Shown here in pieces: positions 18,916 to 27,335 of a stretch of 64,000 bases of DNA. This DNA comes from Pelagibacterium flavum (GTDB lineage Bacteria; Pseudomonadota; Alphaproteobacteria; Rhizobiales; Devosiaceae). The stretch's first letter is position 1, and each line of letters begins with the position of its first letter. The notes under the pieces are model-generated. The model searched no databases. It worked only from the letters and a program-made list of their open reading frames with translations, and was not told the DNA's origin. A program made the position numbers and the translations under genes. The DNA is taken from positions 1,915,001-1,979,000 of the forward strand of contig NZ_CP107716.1 in NCBI RefSeq assembly GCF_025854335.1. Reading direction: 5' to 3'.

Positions 18916-19311
18916 TCATCTCCGGGTGGATCGTCGTCGCCAAACAAGCAGCGCGCCGATTGTACCGAGCAAAAGTTCGGACATCATTGCTAGCAACATT
19001 CCCGAGCCGGGGAGGCCATCAAGAACCAAGGAAACGCCGCGCGCCGCAGCGTAGCTGAGATAGAATGCCGCTGCGATACCAAGCGCGATGCGGCCCAGAC
19101 CGGGCCGGAAGGGACCGAGCCCCATGGTGGCACCGACCAATACAAACCAAAGGCCCGGCGAACGCAACTCGTTTGCCAGATCGGTCGATGCTGCCGGATC
19201 AATGCCATAGCCTGCGTAGAAGGGGTCCGGCAGGGCGACCATTCCCAGCCCGATCAGGAGCGCGACAGCGCCGGCGGCCAAAAGATAGATGGTTTCCAGT
19301 CGCTCCATCAT
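18916..19311 (-). CDS. DUF4345-like small membrane protein
   Basis: A 131-residue (or 130 from the next ATG) protein with four hydrophobic helices: IYLLAAGAVALLIGLGMVAL, LWFVLVGATMGLGPF, IALGIAAAFYLSYAAARGVSL and MLLAMMSELLLGTIGALLV. The pattern, including an internal NELRSPGLWF segment and a short Arg-rich end, resembles DUF4345. No catalytic residues are evident. The ATG at 19311 overlaps the stop of the NmrA-like gene (ATGA). Function unknown. Confidence 0.72.
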   Translation of the reverse strand: MMERLETIYLLAAGAVALLIGLGMVALPDPFYAGYGIDPAASTDLANELRSPGLWFVLVGATMGLGPFRPGLGRIALGIAAAFYLSYAAARGVSLVLDGLPGSGMLLAMMSELLLGTIGALLVWRRRSTRR

Positions 19312-20138
19312 GCAGCCTGCCGCCATGCGCCCTTGGCGATCGCGTTGCGCACGTAATCCGCAAAATCACGCGGTTCGCGCCCCAGTGCCTTCTGGACGCC
19401 GTCGCCCACCCATTCATTGCGCCCGTCGAACACTTCGGCGCAGATACTGGTCAGCAGGTCAGCTTCGGCCCTGCCCATTTCAGCCAGCAATGCGGCGTGG
19501 AAGTCTTCGATGCTGAGCGGGACGTAATTGACTGCGCGTCCGGCCGCTGCGGCTATTTCGCTCGCGGCATCGGCAAAGGTCATGAGCCGTGGTCCGGTCA
19601 CGTCATAGGTATGGCCGTTGTGCCGATCATCGAGCAGTGCCGCGACGGCCACGTCTGCAATGTCGTCGGCATCGACGAAGGGCTCGAGTTTGTCGCCGGC
19701 GGCCAGGGCAAGCGTGCCCGAAAGGATGGACGGCAGCAGCATGCCTTCATCGAAGTTCTGATTGAACCAACTGGCGCGAACGACAGCATAATCAAGACCA
19801 CTCCGGCTCAATCTGTCCTCGGAAAGTTCGGCTCCGCGTTCGCCACGGCCCGAGAGGAGGACAATCTTGCGCAGTCCCTCTGCTCTGGCCACGGCGGCAA
19901 GGTGTTCGACGACTTCAGGTGCGCCGGGCGCGGCGAGGTCGGGTACGTAGGTCACGAACGCGCTGCGCATGCCGCGCATTGCGTCTGCCCAGGTCGCGGG
20001 GTCCTCCCAATTGAAGGCAGGGTTGGTGGAGCGCGAAACCGCGCGGTGGGCATGGTCCAACGCGGCCATACGGCTGGCGACGCGTGAGCCGATCTTGCCG
20101 GTCGCGCCAATGACGAGAATGGGGTTGTCGAACGTCAT
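19308..20138 (-). CDS. NmrA-like NAD(P)-binding protein (atypical SDR)
   Basis: A 276-residue protein with an N-terminal dinucleotide-binding glycine motif (ILVIGATGKIGSRVA; G-x-x-G-x-x-G), and no YxxxK catalytic pair. The lower part (VRASWFNQNFDEG, PFVDADDIADVAVAALLDD, TYDVTGP) matches the NmrA/azoreductase-like atypical short-chain dehydrogenase group, such as QOR2/YtfG-type proteins. It may sense redox state or reduce quinones. First gene of the operon facing the AraC-family regulator. Confidence 0.85.
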   Translation of the reverse strand: MTFDNPILVIGATGKIGSRVASRMAALDHAHRAVSRSTNPAFNWEDPATWADAMRGMRSAFVTYVPDLAAPGAPEVVEHLAAVARAEGLRKIVLLSGRGERGAELSEDRLSRSGLDYAVVRASWFNQNFDEGMLLPSILSGTLALAAGDKLEPFVDADDIADVAVAALLDDRHNGHTYDVTGPRLMTFADAASEIAAAAGRAVNYVPLSIEDFHAALLAEMGRAEADLLTSICAEVFDGRNEWVGDGVQKALGREPRDFADYVRNAIAKGAWRQAA

Positions 20139-20218
20139 TTCTTCTCTCCTGCTAACGATGTTGCCAATATCGCCGGGAGCAGTTGGACGATCAATGATGG
20201 AAAATCCGTGCGTATTTG

Positions 20219-20246
20219 CAGAACGTCCAAATGACTGGACGTTCTG
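20219..20246. promoter_or_regulatory. Perfect 11-bp inverted repeat, candidate operator for the AraC-type regulator
   Basis: CAGAACGTCCA and TGGACGTTCTG are exact reverse complements separated by six bases (AATGAC). The site lies 25 bases before the regulator start at 20272 and about 80 bases before the divergent NmrA-like start. It is a strong candidate for autoregulation and for control of the operon; no T-run follows, so a terminator is unlikely. Confidence 0.65.
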
Positions 20247-20271
20247 AGGTTGTCGGTCTAGGCTCTCTGGT

Positions 20272-21225
20272 ATGGATGATTGTTTTCAACCCGCACCGCT
20301 GGCCGACCCGCTTGGAGAAGTCCTGCATATGTTGCGGCTCACCGGAACGCTTTATTGCCGCGCCACCATGACTGCACCCTGGGGGCTGATCATGCCAAGG
20401 TTGGTGGATTCGATGATCTTTGTGATCGTCACCGCCGGACGCTGCATTGCTGAAATCGATGGAGAGAGCGTTCCGCTATCGGCAGGCACCATGGTGCTGA
20501 TCCCACATGGCGACAGCTTTCGGCTGCTGAGCGATGCAGATGCGCGCGCCGTACCGCTGTTTGATCTGCCGGTCGAGAAAATCAGCGAGCGCTATGAATT
20601 GATGACCTATGGCGGCGGCGGTGAACTGACGCGGGCGATGGCGGGCGTCGTTCAGTTCGATAGCGTTGCGGGCCAACGCATGATGAGCACCCTGCCTCGC
20701 ATCATTCGTATCGACGGTTGGGACGAATCTCTGGGTGACTGGGTGGGGAGCACGCTGGGGCTGATTGCGCGAGAGGCGAGTGCGCTCAAGCCGGGCGGTG
20801 AAATCGTGATGACGCGGCTGGCCGATATTCTCGTCATCCAGGCCATCAGGGCCTGGCTCGATTCCGCGCCCGAGAGCGAACAGGGTTGGCTTGCCGCGCT
20901 GCGCGATCCGCAATTGGGACGCGCGCTGGTGGCGATTCATCGTTACCCGCAAACCGACTGGACCCTCACGCAACTGGCCAGGCAGGCGGGCATGTCGCGT
21001 TCTGCCTTTTCGGCGCGGTTCAGCGCGCGGCTTGGGCAGTCAGCCATGGCTTATCTCGCCCAATGGCGGCTGCATCTGGCGCGGGCGCGTCTCATGGAAA
21101 GCACCGACCCGCTGGCTTCGGTGGCGCGGGAGGCGGGGTATCGATCCGAGGCTGCCTTCAGCCGGGCCTTCCGGCAGCATTTCGGCAAACCGCCCGGTGC
21201 GATGCGGCGCTCAGTTGCGGCGTAA
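20272..21225 (+). CDS. AraC-family transcriptional regulator (cupin sensor domain)
   Basis: A 317-residue regulator. Residues 1-190 form a cupin-type sensor (the AraC_binding/cupin_6 group; [31 protein letters not shown]). The last 100 residues hold two helix-turn-helix units ([21 protein letters not shown] and [21 protein letters not shown]), ending [10 protein letters not shown]. It is divergent from the NmrA/DUF4345/DUF1772 operon, its likely target. Its 3' end overlaps that of the convergent ruvX gene by 15 bases. Proteins of this type often respond to aldehydes or xenobiotics, but the ligand here is unknown. Confidence 0.93.
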   Translation: MDDCFQPAPLADPLGEVLHMLRLTGTLYCRATMTAPWGLIMPRLVDSMIFVIVTAGRCIAEIDGESVPLSAGTMVLIPHGDSFRLLSDADARAVPLFDLPVEKISERYELMTYGGGGELTRAMAGVVQFDSVAGQRMMSTLPRIIRIDGWDESLGDWVGSTLGLIAREASALKPGGEIVMTRLADILVIQAIRAWLDSAPESEQGWLAALRDPQLGRALVAIHRYPQTDWTLTQLARQAGMSRSAFSARFSARLGQSAMAYLAQWRLHLARARLMESTDPLASVAREAGYRSEAAFSRAFRQHFGKPPGAMRRSVAA

Positions 21226-21669
21226 ACGGTCCAGCGCACCCTGCAGGATGTAGCTTGCGGCCAGCTTGTCGACGACTTCGGCTCGCTTGGCGCGCGACAG
21301 ATCGGCTTCCAGCATGGTGCGGGTAACAGCCATCGTGGACATGCGCTCATCCCAGAACACGATCGGCAGATCGGTTTTTTGCTTCAAGTTCCGAACGAAC
21401 GCCCTTGCCGACTGAGCCCGGGGGCCTTCGGTGCCGTCCATGTTGAGCGGCAGGCCCATGACGATCCCAGTCACATTGTTCTGGGCGATCAGGGTCAGCA
21501 GGCGCTCGGCATCGGCGGTAAATTTGGTGCGTTTGATGGTTTCGATTGGCGAAGCCGCCATGCGCAGGGAATCGGATATTGCCACTCCGATGGTTTTTGT
21601 CCCCAGATCGAGCCCCATCAGCTTGCCGGCAGGATGCAGGTCAGCGAGGGGGTAGGGAGTATCGGTCAT
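21211..21669 (-). CDS. ruvX: Putative pre-16S rRNA nuclease / Holliday junction resolvase YqgF (RuvX)
   Basis: A 152-residue RNase H-fold protein that matures the 5' end of 16S rRNA in E. coli. [16 protein letters not shown] carries the first catalytic Asp. [17 protein letters not shown] and [15 protein letters not shown] give the other conserved blocks, with Asp/Glu residues in the right places. Length is normal. It is divergent from the MBL-like gene and gatC, an arrangement recurrent in Hyphomicrobiales. Confidence 0.93.
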   Translation of the reverse strand: MTDTPYPLADLHPAGKLMGLDLGTKTIGVAISDSLRMAASPIETIKRTKFTADAERLLTLIAQNNVTGIVMGLPLNMDGTEGPRAQSARAFVRNLKQKTDLPIVFWDERMSTMAVTRTMLEADLSRAKRAEVVDKLAASYILQGALDRLRRN

Positions 21670-21735
21670 CGCGTGGTTCCTTGCGGAGAGCTGTCTGTCG
21701 GCTTATCAGCAGTTTGCGCGGCACTGGCAAGGGAA

Positions 21736-22281
21736 ATGGCTCAAATGAAGATCACCTGGTTTGCCAACATGACCTTTCGCATCCAGATCGGGGGACGGAT
21801 TATCGTGACCTATGTCGAGGGCGCGCCCGAGGGGATCGACCGCACAGAACTGATCGCTGGAGCCCAGACCGTCATTTCGGCCCAGAGTCCCGATCTCGCC
21901 CAGTTCGATCCACTGGCATGGCGCCCGCGCCGCCGCACGCGGCTGATCGACCAGGAAGCGGGCGATGAGGGGCTCGATCTCTACCGTTTGGGCGCGCGCG
22001 GGCTTGTTGCCTATTCGGTCGATGAAGGATTGCTGGTTCTCGAAGATGCCGGGGCAGGGGCGCAGTGGTCTCGGTTTGCGGACAATGGTGTTATCGTTCT
22101 CGCAGGATCGGGCGCCCAATGCGCGGCGCATGGCACAGCCTTGCTCGATATCGACCGGCCGCGCCTCATCGCGCTAGCGGTCGACGATGGAGAGATCGAT
22201 GCGGCTTTCGAGACGCTTGCACCCAAGTTGGGCCAGACAGGCCTGATCGTTCTTGAGCCGCGGCTGGCCGTGGAAGTGTAA
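21736..22281 (+). CDS. Degenerate metallo-beta-lactamase-fold (UlaG-like) protein
   Basis: A 181-residue protein whose start, MKITWFANMTFRIQIGGRIIVT, resembles the first strands of UlaG-like MBL hydrolases (usual form: ITWLGHASFRIEIGG). The HxHxDH metal motif is absent, as are other metal-binding histidines in expected spacing. It has short beta-strand repeats (VLEDAGAGAQ, IVLAGSGAQCA) and an acidic second half. It is therefore likely a non-catalytic relative. Start is ATG 21736, or 21745 three codons later. It lies 111 bases upstream of gatC, same strand. Confidence 0.6.
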   Translation: MAQMKITWFANMTFRIQIGGRIIVTYVEGAPEGIDRTELIAGAQTVISAQSPDLAQFDPLAWRPRRRTRLIDQEAGDEGLDLYRLGARGLVAYSVDEGLLVLEDAGAGAQWSRFADNGVIVLAGSGAQCAAHGTALLDIDRPRLIALAVDDGEIDAAFETLAPKLGQTGLIVLEPRLAVEV

Positions 22282-22392
22282 GAAGAACCAATCGGGCGTA
22301 TAAAGCCCTTCGATGGGCGGATTTGCCGATTGCGTTTGCCGGACGCCCATTGCTAAAAGCCCATTCAACAAAATGTTTGCTAGGAGATGGCT

Positions 22393-22680
22393 ATGTCGGT
22401 CGACGCCGATACAGTAAGACGCATCGGGCGTCTGGCCCGCATCCGGATCACCGAAGACGAGGTCGCCGCCTATGAGGGTGAACTCAACGCCATTCTCGGT
22501 TTCGTCGAGCAACTCGGCGAAGTCGATGTCGAGGGCGTCGAGCCGATGAATTCGGTGACCCCGATGACGCTGCGCCGCCGCGAAGACAAGGTGACCGATG
22601 GCGGCTATGCCGACAGGATTGTTGCCAACGCGCCGATTTCGGAAGACAATTTCTTCATGGTTCCCAAGGTCGTGGAGTAG
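22393..22680 (+). CDS. gatC: Asp-tRNA(Asn)/Glu-tRNA(Gln) amidotransferase subunit C
   Basis: The 95-residue small subunit that stabilises GatA-GatB in the transamidation route to Asn- and Gln-tRNA. Conserved [25 protein letters not shown] and [14 protein letters not shown] are present. The ATG at 22393 is chosen over 22387, because AGGAG at 22382-22386 gives normal spacing to 22393 and none to 22387. gatA follows after one inserted acetyltransferase gene; gatB is 4 kb further on. Confidence 0.95.
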   Translation: MSVDADTVRRIGRLARIRITEDEVAAYEGELNAILGFVEQLGEVDVEGVEPMNSVTPMTLRRREDKVTDGGYADRIVANAPISEDNFFMVPKVVE

Positions 22681-22683
22681 GCC

Positions 22684-23151
22684 GTGGCCGCAACCATTGC
22701 CATCGAGACACCGCTCACCGATGAGGTGCGGGCGCTGGTCAAGGCGCTCAACGCCTATCTCAACCCGTTGTCGCCGCCGCAATTTCAGTTCCAGATGACC
22801 GTCGAGCAGATGGCGGGTGACGACACCACGGTGTTTATCGCCCGCGATGAGGCTGGGCAGCCGGTGGGCATGGGCGCTCTGAAAACGTTCGGCGATGACA
22901 TGGCGGAGGTCAAGCGCATGTACACCTTGCCGGAAGTGCGCGGCCAACGCGTTGGCGTGGCGCTGCTCGATGCCATCGAAGCCCTTGCCCGGCAAAAGGG
23001 CGTCAAAATGCTCAAGCTCGAAACCGGAAACGTGGCCGGGTTCGAGCCGGCCTGGCGGCTCTACGAGCGCGGTGGCTTTTCCCGTTGCGGCGCCTTTCTC
23101 GATTACCCCGATAGCGAATATTCGGCCTTTTACGAAAAGGCCCTGATCTAA
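22684..23151 (+). CDS. GNAT-family N-acetyltransferase between gatC and gatA
   Basis: A 155-residue single GNAT domain with the acetyl-CoA-binding motif A ([22 protein letters not shown]; read [10 protein letters not shown]) and motif B (LKLETGN...[15 protein letters not shown]). It starts with GTG three bases after the gatC stop and ends 10 bases before gatA, so the three genes form one transcript. The substrate is unknown. An acetyltransferase in this position is a feature of the local gatCA operon and does not itself imply a role in translation. Confidence 0.9.
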   Translation: MAATIAIETPLTDEVRALVKALNAYLNPLSPPQFQFQMTVEQMAGDDTTVFIARDEAGQPVGMGALKTFGDDMAEVKRMYTLPEVRGQRVGVALLDAIEALARQKGVKMLKLETGNVAGFEPAWRLYERGGFSRCGAFLDYPDSEYSAFYEKALI

Positions 23152-23161
23152 GGATTTATCC

Positions 23162-24646
23162 GTGACCGATCTTACCCGTCTGAGCCTTAAAGCCCTGCGC
23201 GATGGCATCGCTGCCAAGGAGTTCACGGCACTCGAAGCCACCGATTCCTACATTTCGGCCATTGAGGCCGGCAACGACAAGCTCAACGCCTATGTCGCCG
23301 TCACCGCCGACAAGGCCCGTGAGATGGCCAAGGCGTCCGACGCGAAAATTGCGTCCGGCGACAACGGCATGCTCGAGGGCGTGCCGCTGGGCGTCAAGGA
23401 TCTGTTTGCGACCAAGGGCGTCCACACCCAAGCCGCCAGCCACATCCTCGATGGCTTCAAGCCCGAATATGAATCGACGGTCACCGAACACCTGTGGGCC
23501 GATGGCGCCGTCATGCTGGGCAAGCTCAACATGGATGAGTTTGCCATGGGTTCGTCCAACGAGACCTCCTATTACGGGCCGGTGGTCAATCCCTGGCGCG
23601 GGGAGGGCGGCAACAAGGACCTGGTGCCCGGTGGCTCCTCGGGCGGTTCCGCCGCCGCGGTTTCCGCGTGGCTGTGCGCCGGCGCGACGGCCACCGACAC
23701 GGGCGGTTCGATCCGCCAGCCTGCAGCGTTCACCGGCACCGTGGGCATCAAGCCGACCTATGGCCGCTGCTCGCGCTGGGGCACCGTAGCCTTTGCCTCC
23801 TCGCTCGATCAGGCCGGGCCGATTGCCCGCACGGTTGAGGATACGGCGTTGATGCTGCAGTCGATGGCCGGGTTCGATCCCAAGGATTCGACGTCGGTCG
23901 ATCTGGCCGTGCCCGATTTTGCCGCTGCCGTGGAGCGGGGCGTGAAGGGACTCACCATCGGCGTTCCGGCCGAATACCGTATGGAGGGGATGCCCGCCGA
24001 GATCGAAAAGCTCTGGAGCCAGGGTCTCGAATGGCTCAAGGCTGAAGGCGCGACGGTCAAGGACATCTCCCTGCCGCACACCAAATACGCGCTGCCGGCC
24101 TATTACATCGTCGCCCCCGCCGAAGCCTCGTCCAACCTCGCCCGCTACGATGGCGTCAAATACGGGTTGCGCGTTTCGGGCAAGGACATCACCGACATGT
24201 ACGAGTTGACCCGCGCCGAAGGGTTCGGTCGTGAGGTCAAGCGCCGGGTGATGATCGGCACCTATGTGCTTTCGGCCGGCTATTACGACGCCTATTACGT
24301 TCGTGCCCAGAAGGTCCGCACGCTCATCAAGCGCGATTTCGAGGACGCCTTCAACGCCGGTGTGGATGCCATCCTGACCCCGGCAACGCCCTCTGCAGCC
24401 TTCGGCATCGCCGATCAGGAACTGCACGCCGATCCGGTCAAGATGTATCTCAACGACATCTTCACGGTGACCGTCAACATGGCCGGTCTGCCGGGCATCG
24501 CGGTTCCCGCCGGCAAGGACGGGCAGGGGCTTCCGCTCGGGTTGCAGCTCATCGGCAAGCCGTTCGACGAAGAAACGCTGTTTGCCGCCGGTCGTGTCAT
24601 TGAAAAGAGCGCCGGTCTCGATCTGGCCCCCGCCAAATGGTGGTAA
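23162..24646 (+). CDS. gatA: Asp-tRNA(Asn)/Glu-tRNA(Gln) amidotransferase subunit A
   Basis: A 494-residue amidase-signature glutaminase that releases ammonia for transamidation of mischarged tRNA. The catalytic Lys is in [10 protein letters not shown], and the cis-Ser/Ser pair in [13 protein letters not shown] and [12 protein letters not shown]. It begins with GTG. The last codon block (AKWW, then TAA) overlaps the ATG of the next gene by one base (TAATG), so the downstream pentapeptide gene is coupled. Full-length. Confidence 0.97.
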   Translation: MTDLTRLSLKALRDGIAAKEFTALEATDSYISAIEAGNDKLNAYVAVTADKAREMAKASDAKIASGDNGMLEGVPLGVKDLFATKGVHTQAASHILDGFKPEYESTVTEHLWADGAVMLGKLNMDEFAMGSSNETSYYGPVVNPWRGEGGNKDLVPGGSSGGSAAAVSAWLCAGATATDTGGSIRQPAAFTGTVGIKPTYGRCSRWGTVAFASSLDQAGPIARTVEDTALMLQSMAGFDPKDSTSVDLAVPDFAAAVERGVKGLTIGVPAEYRMEGMPAEIEKLWSQGLEWLKAEGATVKDISLPHTKYALPAYYIVAPAEASSNLARYDGVKYGLRVSGKDITDMYELTRAEGFGREVKRRVMIGTYVLSAGYYDAYYVRAQKVRTLIKRDFEDAFNAGVDAILTPATPSAAFGIADQELHADPVKMYLNDIFTVTVNMAGLPGIAVPAGKDGQGLPLGLQLIGKPFDEETLFAAGRVIEKSAGLDLAPAKWW

Positions 24647-25408
24647 TGACCCAGGGAAAGCTCGAAGAGCTGATCCTTGCCAAAAAGCCTGTCGAGAACG
24701 CCGATCTGTCGGCGATAGACTGGTCCGATCTTGTCGATGGCGCGCTGCATGCGCGCCATTGCGTTTTTCGCGACGCTCATCTGACCGATGCCGAGCTGGC
24801 CGGTGCGAAGTTCGAGCACTGCACGTTTGAGCGGGCATGGTTCGGCGGCGCCAATTTCACCGATGCGGTATTTTCCAATTGTTCGTTCTTTGATGCCGAG
24901 ACCCGGCAGGGCTGCGATTTTTCGCGCGCCGATTTCGAGGGGGGCGACGTTCGAGAACTGCAATCTGGCAACGGCAAAATTCGGCCTGGCGAGCCTTTTC
25001 GATGCCACTTTCAAGCATTGCAAGGCTGCGGGGGCTGATTTCGAGGATGCACGGTTTGCCAAAACCTCGGGCCGGGTCGCTGTTTCCCGCGTGCGGTTCA
25101 TCGGTACCCAGCTCGACATGTCGAGTTTCCGGCAGGCGCGGCTCGAGGATTGCGTATTTTCCGAGTGCAGCCTGCGTCAGGCCGATCTGCGCCAGACGAC
25201 GCTTTCGAGCACGGATATGCGCGGCTCCGATCTCTCAGAAGCGAACTTCAATGGTGCCATCCTCGACAATGCCGATCTGCGCGATGCAACATTGCTGGGC
25301 TTGGATGTCACCCAGCTCACGAGCTTTGAGGGCCTCAAGGTTTCCGCCGATCAGTTGACTGACATCGTGCGTCCCCTTGGCATCAGGGTCTTCCCGCGGG
25401 CGCGTTGA
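24646..25408 (+). pseudogene. Pentapeptide-repeat protein gene, frameshifted in a G6 run
   Basis: The gene encodes A(D/N)LxX-type repeats from its start (NADLSAIDWSDLVDGA, DAHLTDAELAGAKF) to about 24938. The same repeat pattern then continues in another frame (GATFENCNLATAKF ... LRQADLRQTTLSSTDMRGSDL) to the stop at 25408. The shift lies in six consecutive G at 24939-24944; with five G the frames join as DFEGATFENC, a perfect repeat. The intact product would be about 253 residues forming a right-handed beta-helix, like MfpA/Qnr-type proteins. The cause could be a sequencing error, a true mutation, or slippage-driven phase variation. Its start overlaps the gatA stop. Confidence 0.85.
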
Positions 25409-25481
25409 GTCACCATGTTGCACTGAAAGCCCTTAGCGGCTAACTCACACCTACAACAGTTTTCCGGTATTTTAGAAACTC

Positions 25482-25796
25482 ATGTCCGATATCTTCACCA
25501 CCCAGGATTGGTCCGCTCCGCCCAAGGATCTCAGCATGCCGCTTCAGGCGCTGTGGTGGATCCGCAAGGGCGAATTCCGCATGGGGCCGGAATGGGAGGA
25601 GGCGCATCGGATCGTCGTGCAGATGGAGGGCGTGGAAGCCTTCGATTGGGTTCATGCCCTGTTGCATTGGATCGAGGCCGACATGGGCAATGCCGATTAC
25701 TGGTATCGCCGCTCGGGCAAGCGCCGCACCGCACCCACCGTATCCCAGGAATGGGAGCACATGGCGATGATGCTCTCGGACGGGCCCCGGCATTAG
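25482..25796 (+). CDS. Conserved hypothetical protein, 104 residues
   Basis: A Trp-, Met- and His-rich cytoplasmic protein (about eight Trp in 104 residues) with the block HALLHWIEADMGNADYWYRRSGK, read in parts ALLHWIEADMGNA and DYWYRRSGKRR. I recognise it only as a type of small protein common in Hyphomicrobiales; no domain or catalytic motif is evident. No signal peptide or membrane segment. It lies between the pentapeptide gene and the convergent yjhX-like gene. Confidence 0.75.
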   Translation: MSDIFTTQDWSAPPKDLSMPLQALWWIRKGEFRMGPEWEEAHRIVVQMEGVEAFDWVHALLHWIEADMGNADYWYRRSGKRRTAPTVSQEWEHMAMMLSDGPRH

Positions 25797-25892
25797 CGCA
25801 AGCTGATCTTGTCTGCGGAGCATTCATGGCTCAGCGACAACCGGTGTTCGCTGGACCGGCGGTGGTCTGTGCCGCCGGTCCAGCGCAGTTGA

Positions 25893-26150
25893 TCAGCGGT
25901 TATCCAGTTGGCCGCGGACCAGCATGATGCCCCGCCGCGTTATGCGGTAGGGGCCGCCACCTTGAGAGGCAATGGTCTTGCGGCGACGCAGTTTCTTGAA
26001 CAGCGTCAAATCGCATTGGGTCAAGAGCCAGCCGTCTCGATTGTAGCACTCGATGTCGGCGATCTTGCCGCGTGCGTCCTTGAGAGGCTGGATGTAGCCG
26101 CCCTGGGCCAGCGCGTGCAACACGCGCTGTTCGTCTCGGGAAATGTCCAT
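25893..26150 (-). CDS. yjhX: YjhX-family (UPF0386) protein, annotated as toxin
   Basis: An 85-residue protein with the whole length of the E. coli YjhX family: SRDEQRVLHALAQGGYI, IECYNRDGWLL, LFKKLRRRKTI, PYRITRRGI and the terminal QLDNR. YjhX is listed as the toxin of the YjhX/YjhQ pair, the antitoxin there being a GNAT protein. I start at 26150, since the 15 residues upstream do not match. No adjacent yjhQ is seen; two GNAT genes in the window are at 22.7 and 26.7 kb, on the other strand, and I see no evidence that they pair with it. Confidence 0.88.
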   Translation of the reverse strand: MDISRDEQRVLHALAQGGYIQPLKDARGKIADIECYNRDGWLLTQCDLTLFKKLRRRKTIASQGGGPYRITRRGIMLVRGQLDNR

Positions 26151-26407
26151 GTACGTCTGTCTGCAAATCGGGCGGTGGGACCGCCAGTCAAACAAAACCG
26201 TGCCGCCCGCATCGCGCCAGGCGGTCGGTCGGTTCGATTTTCAGCCCAGCCTAATTCGGCCGGGCCTCAGCAGAGCTCAGACAGATTACACATGAGCAAT
26301 CCGGATAAGCCCGGAAAGCCCAGAAGGCAAGTGGGGCGAATGAGGTGGTTGAAAATCATCGGCCGCCGATGCACACCTGCATCACGTATATTAGATGGGA
26401 CACGGCC

Positions 26408-26722
26408 ATGACCGCCACAAAACTGCCAGCCGAATGTGAAACCAAGGATGATGTACGCTTTGAGATCGACCGGATCGATCACGCGCTGATCGAACTTTTT
26501 GCCGAGCGGCATGCCTATGTAACGCGGATGGCCGAGATCAAGACCGACCCACATGAAGCCAACGATCCTGCCCGGATCGAGGCGATTGTTGCCAAACGGC
26601 GTGCCCAGGCTCTGGAACTCGATATCGATGAAGATCAGATCGAATTGCTCTGGCGCACATTAATTGACTGGAACATCAACTACGAAAAGGGCATCATCAT
26701 CGCCCGGAACCGGAAAAAATAG
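26408..26722 (+). CDS. Chorismate mutase (AroQ class)
   Basis: A 104-residue all-helical domain that converts chorismate to prephenate. RFEIDRIDHALIELFAERHAYVTRMAEIK follows the AroQ helix 1 pattern (IDxxLxxLxxRRxxxxxxxAxxK, here in the parts RIDHALIELFAERHAYV and TRMAEIK). Arg residues for substrate binding are at DPARIEAIVAKRR. ATG 26408 is chosen; the upstream frame is not conserved. It is followed after 14 bases by a GNAT gene, and gatB lies beyond. Likely monofunctional. Confidence 0.92.
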   Translation: MTATKLPAECETKDDVRFEIDRIDHALIELFAERHAYVTRMAEIKTDPHEANDPARIEAIVAKRRAQALELDIDEDQIELLWRTLIDWNINYEKGIIIARNRKK

Positions 26723-26736
26723 AGCGCCTGAGGAAA

Positions 26737-27252
26737 ATGCTCGACAATCTGATCCTTCGCCGCGCCTCCATCGCCGAAGCGGACAAGCTCGGCAAGCTGG
26801 CTTTTGCGTCCTGGGATTCGAGCATGCGCCACATCATCAGCCCGGAATCCGAAGAGGGTGTGGCCGCAGAGCGCGCTGCGCTCGAGCTTTCGTTCCAGCT
26901 GTTCTGCATCACCGCCAGCGATGCCATCACGGTTGCCGATCATGATGGCGAACTGGTCGGCTGGGGCGCCCGTGAACCGATGAGTGATTATATCTCCGAC
27001 CTCTGGGTCAGCCCTGCCCATCAACGCAATGGAATTGGCCGCGCGCTTCTCGGCGCCGTGGAACAGGACGTTTTCCGCGCCGGGCACGATGTTGCGGTTC
27101 TTGAAACCCATGCCGAAAATGGAGGCGCCATCCGGTTTTACGCCCGTGAGGGGTACGGAATCGTTTGGCGGGGTATCAAATTTTCGCGCATGTTGGGCCA
27201 GCGCATCGAAAAAGTGCGCATGGAAAAGCAACTCGTGGTCACCGCCCACTAG
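26737..27252 (+). CDS. GNAT-family N-acetyltransferase
   Basis: A 171-residue GNAT protein. The acetyl-CoA loop reads LWVSPAHQRNGIGRALLGAVE (Q/R-x-x-G-x-G/A form RNGIGRAL), and motif B VLETHAENGGAIRFYAREGYG is complete. It is probably co-transcribed with chorismate mutase (14-base gap). Substrate unknown. An ordinary single-domain member in length. Confidence 0.9.
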   Translation: MLDNLILRRASIAEADKLGKLAFASWDSSMRHIISPESEEGVAAERAALELSFQLFCITASDAITVADHDGELVGWGAREPMSDYISDLWVSPAHQRNGIGRALLGAVEQDVFRAGHDVAVLETHAENGGAIRFYAREGYGIVWRGIKFSRMLGQRIEKVRMEKQLVVTAH

Positions 27253-27335
27253 CGCTTCCCAATCAATTGTTTTATCCCCGACATCATATTTCCGCGCAGT
27301 CTAGCGCCTGAGCAATCAAGCAGGTTTTCGCCTCC

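Noticed and set aside
26737..27252. GNAT protein as antitoxin of the YjhX-family protein
   Set aside because: It lies on the other strand, is co-transcribed with chorismate mutase, and shows no particular similarity that I can recognise to YjhQ.
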